Below, piece after piece: positions 41,876-42,683 of a DNA stretch of 42,683 bases (positions within the stretch are counted from its first letter, which is position 1; every line of letters starts with the position of its first letter). The notes under the pieces were generated by a model. It ran no database searches, was not told the origin of the DNA, and saw nothing but the letters and a program-made list of their open reading frames with translations. The DNA comes from Betaproteobacteria bacterium (GTDB taxonomy: Bacteria > Pseudomonadota > Gammaproteobacteria > Burkholderiales > Burkholderiaceae_A). Location of the stretch: positions 1 to 42,683 of the forward strand of contig VGHK01000019.1 in NCBI GenBank assembly GCA_016868305.1. The letters run 5' to 3'. A program made the position numbers and the translations under genes.

Positions 41876-42063
41876 TAATATTTTATAGCTACAAATGATT
41901 GATTTTGATAGTTATTTTTCAAAACCTGTAAGATTCCTGTTAAGCTTCCTCGAGGATTTTGACGGAATGATCTACGCAAGTCTCTACCCCCTCTAAGCTG
42001 TGCAATCGCGTGTGATCAGATCGTCTAGTTTCGTACTTGTGGGTAATAGCGCAACCTCATGCG

Positions 42064-42683
42064 CTACCCACCCCCGCCACCTCCACCGCCTCCGCCACCG
42101 GGGTCGACGCCACCGGGGTCGACGATGCCAACTAGGGTTACAGAGGTGTCATTAATCACCACCGAGGCGCTCTGCCCCTGTAGGTTGACCTGCAGTGTCT
42201 CTCTGCCTTCTGTTAGGTTGTCTGCCGCTATGGGGATGGAGATGGTTGCCTTGCCATTGCTTCCTACATTGATCGTTCCCGATAGCTGCCCGCCCACAAT
42301 GTCAGCGGCACTTACCCCCGTGATGGTGTAGGCAAGCTGTGTGCCTGCAGCCACATTGACCGTAGAGACATCAAATACGGCTGTCTGCCCTTCATTAACC
42401 TCAGCAGCCCTTGATACCACCCGGTACTCCTTACTTGTATAGGGCTGAAACACCACCCCAGCGCTAATGAGCGATGATACCCCGGCCTTGTTCTCTGCCG
42501 ACTCTGAGAAGTCTGCCAGCACCTTGGCGCGGGTCTTCTCTGGGTTGGTCCGCAGCTCGTTGAGCCACCAGTTGTAGCCCGCTGGCTCAGGCTCTCGGCC
42601 CAATACGTTTTGATACACCCGGGTGAGAAACACCGCATCACTGGGGTTGTTGCCATAGATTGACCGAAACTCGTTGGAGTCGA
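42064..42683 (-). CDS. Secreted protein with DUF4214 and Calx-beta-like region, poly-Gly C-terminus (partial)
   Basis: Only the C-terminal 206 residues are in the window; the 5' part lies beyond 42683. DUF4214 is seen in SIYGNNPSDAVFLTRVYQNV, then LGREPEPAGYNWWLNELRTN. A Calx-beta/cadherin-like strand region follows (VNEGQTAVFDVSTVNVAAGT, DNLTEGRETLQVNLQG). The end is DPGGVDPGG and a run of eleven glycines up to the stop. DUF4214 proteins are typically secreted, often through type I systems. The role is likely cell-surface or extracellular; no function is known. Base composition is closer to the core genome than to the TA island. Confidence 0.8.
   Translation of the reverse strand, partial: DSNEFRSIYGNNPSDAVFLTRVYQNVLGREPEPAGYNWWLNELRTNPEKTRAKVLADFSESAENKAGVSSLISAGVVFQPYTSKEYRVVSRAAEVNEGQTAVFDVSTVNVAAGTQLAYTITGVSAADIVGGQLSGTINVGSNGKATISIPIAADNLTEGRETLQVNLQGQSASVVINDTSVTLVGIVDPGGVDPGGGGGGGGGGG

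Larger units (their letters stand above)
41722..42063. other. Gene-free stretch with tRNA fragment copy 2
   Basis: No gene seen in about 340 bp. It contains the repeat copy, the tRNA fragment and its AT-rich arm (about 41876-41935), then unremarkable sequence before the end of the DUF4214 gene. No terminator hairpin with T-run is clear. Confidence 0.6.

Noticed and set aside
35867-42063. Integron cassette array with attC sites
   Set aside because: The TA cassettes look superintegron-like, but I could not find RYYYAAC/GTTRRRY core sites around each cassette.

Overview
The window is about 42.7 kb of GC-rich DNA from a betaproteobacterium. Burkholderiales is most likely, with an Alcaligenaceae-like gene order; this is inferred from conserved blocks such as lpxK-trm112-kdsB, ribF-ileS-lspA-coaBC facing dut, clpS-clpA beside a cold-shock gene, and gloB-methyltransferase-rnhA-dnaQ. 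No rRNA or intact tRNA gene is present to settle the taxonomy.

Layout. 1-2007 (minus): kdsB (cut by the window edge), a Trm112-like gene and lpxK, for lipid A/KDO synthesis. 2298-6508: xseA, sodB, a DUF192 gene, a small secreted peptide and icd. 6569-9786: a bidirectional terminator, a cold-shock gene, and clpS-clpA. 9918-11569: a sulfide dehydrogenase pair (cytochrome c plus TAT-exported flavoprotein), the clearest metabolic signature here. 11709-19287: tal and dut, then the minus-strand operon ribF-ileS-lspA-coaBC. 19379-22800: purN-rsmB and an acyl desaturase. 22797-25187 (minus): gloB and the lytic transglycosylase mltD. 25205-31524: methyltransferase, rnhA, an RND efflux adaptor and pump, and dnaQ. 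31521-35111: a possible CheW-like protein, a membrane coiled-coil protein, a BLUF blue-light receptor, a haloacid dehalogenase and a folate-independent (MesD-type) methionine synthase.

35.1-42.0 kb is a different kind of DNA: gene-poor, with AT-rich patches and packed with toxin-antitoxin (TA) modules in various states. These are an orphan RHH antitoxin, two hipBA operons, a degenerate BrnT, a ParD/RelE pair and a deletion scar of a vapBC operon. Two copies of the 3' half of a tRNA gene (Ala-like, anticodon CGC), each joined to the same kind of AT-rich arm, lie at 36.1 and 41.8 kb. They look like attachment-site remnants of tandemly integrated elements. Two short regions in the island are bounded by related inverted repeats and may be MITEs. 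A separate palindromic repeat (core AATTACGGTGACAGTTTAC) sits exactly at the 3' ends of several genes from 33.2 to 41.7 kb, including a perfect 28-bp hairpin. The window ends in a partial secreted protein with DUF4214 and Calx-beta-like parts and a C-terminal run of eleven glycines.

The left 35 kb is mostly ordinary core genome. The most unusual content is the repeat family at gene ends, the tRNA-fragment/TA island with its operators, the photoreceptor neighbourhood, and low-complexity insertions in several housekeeping enzymes. No CRISPR array, rRNA, complete insertion sequence, integrase or transposase gene was seen.
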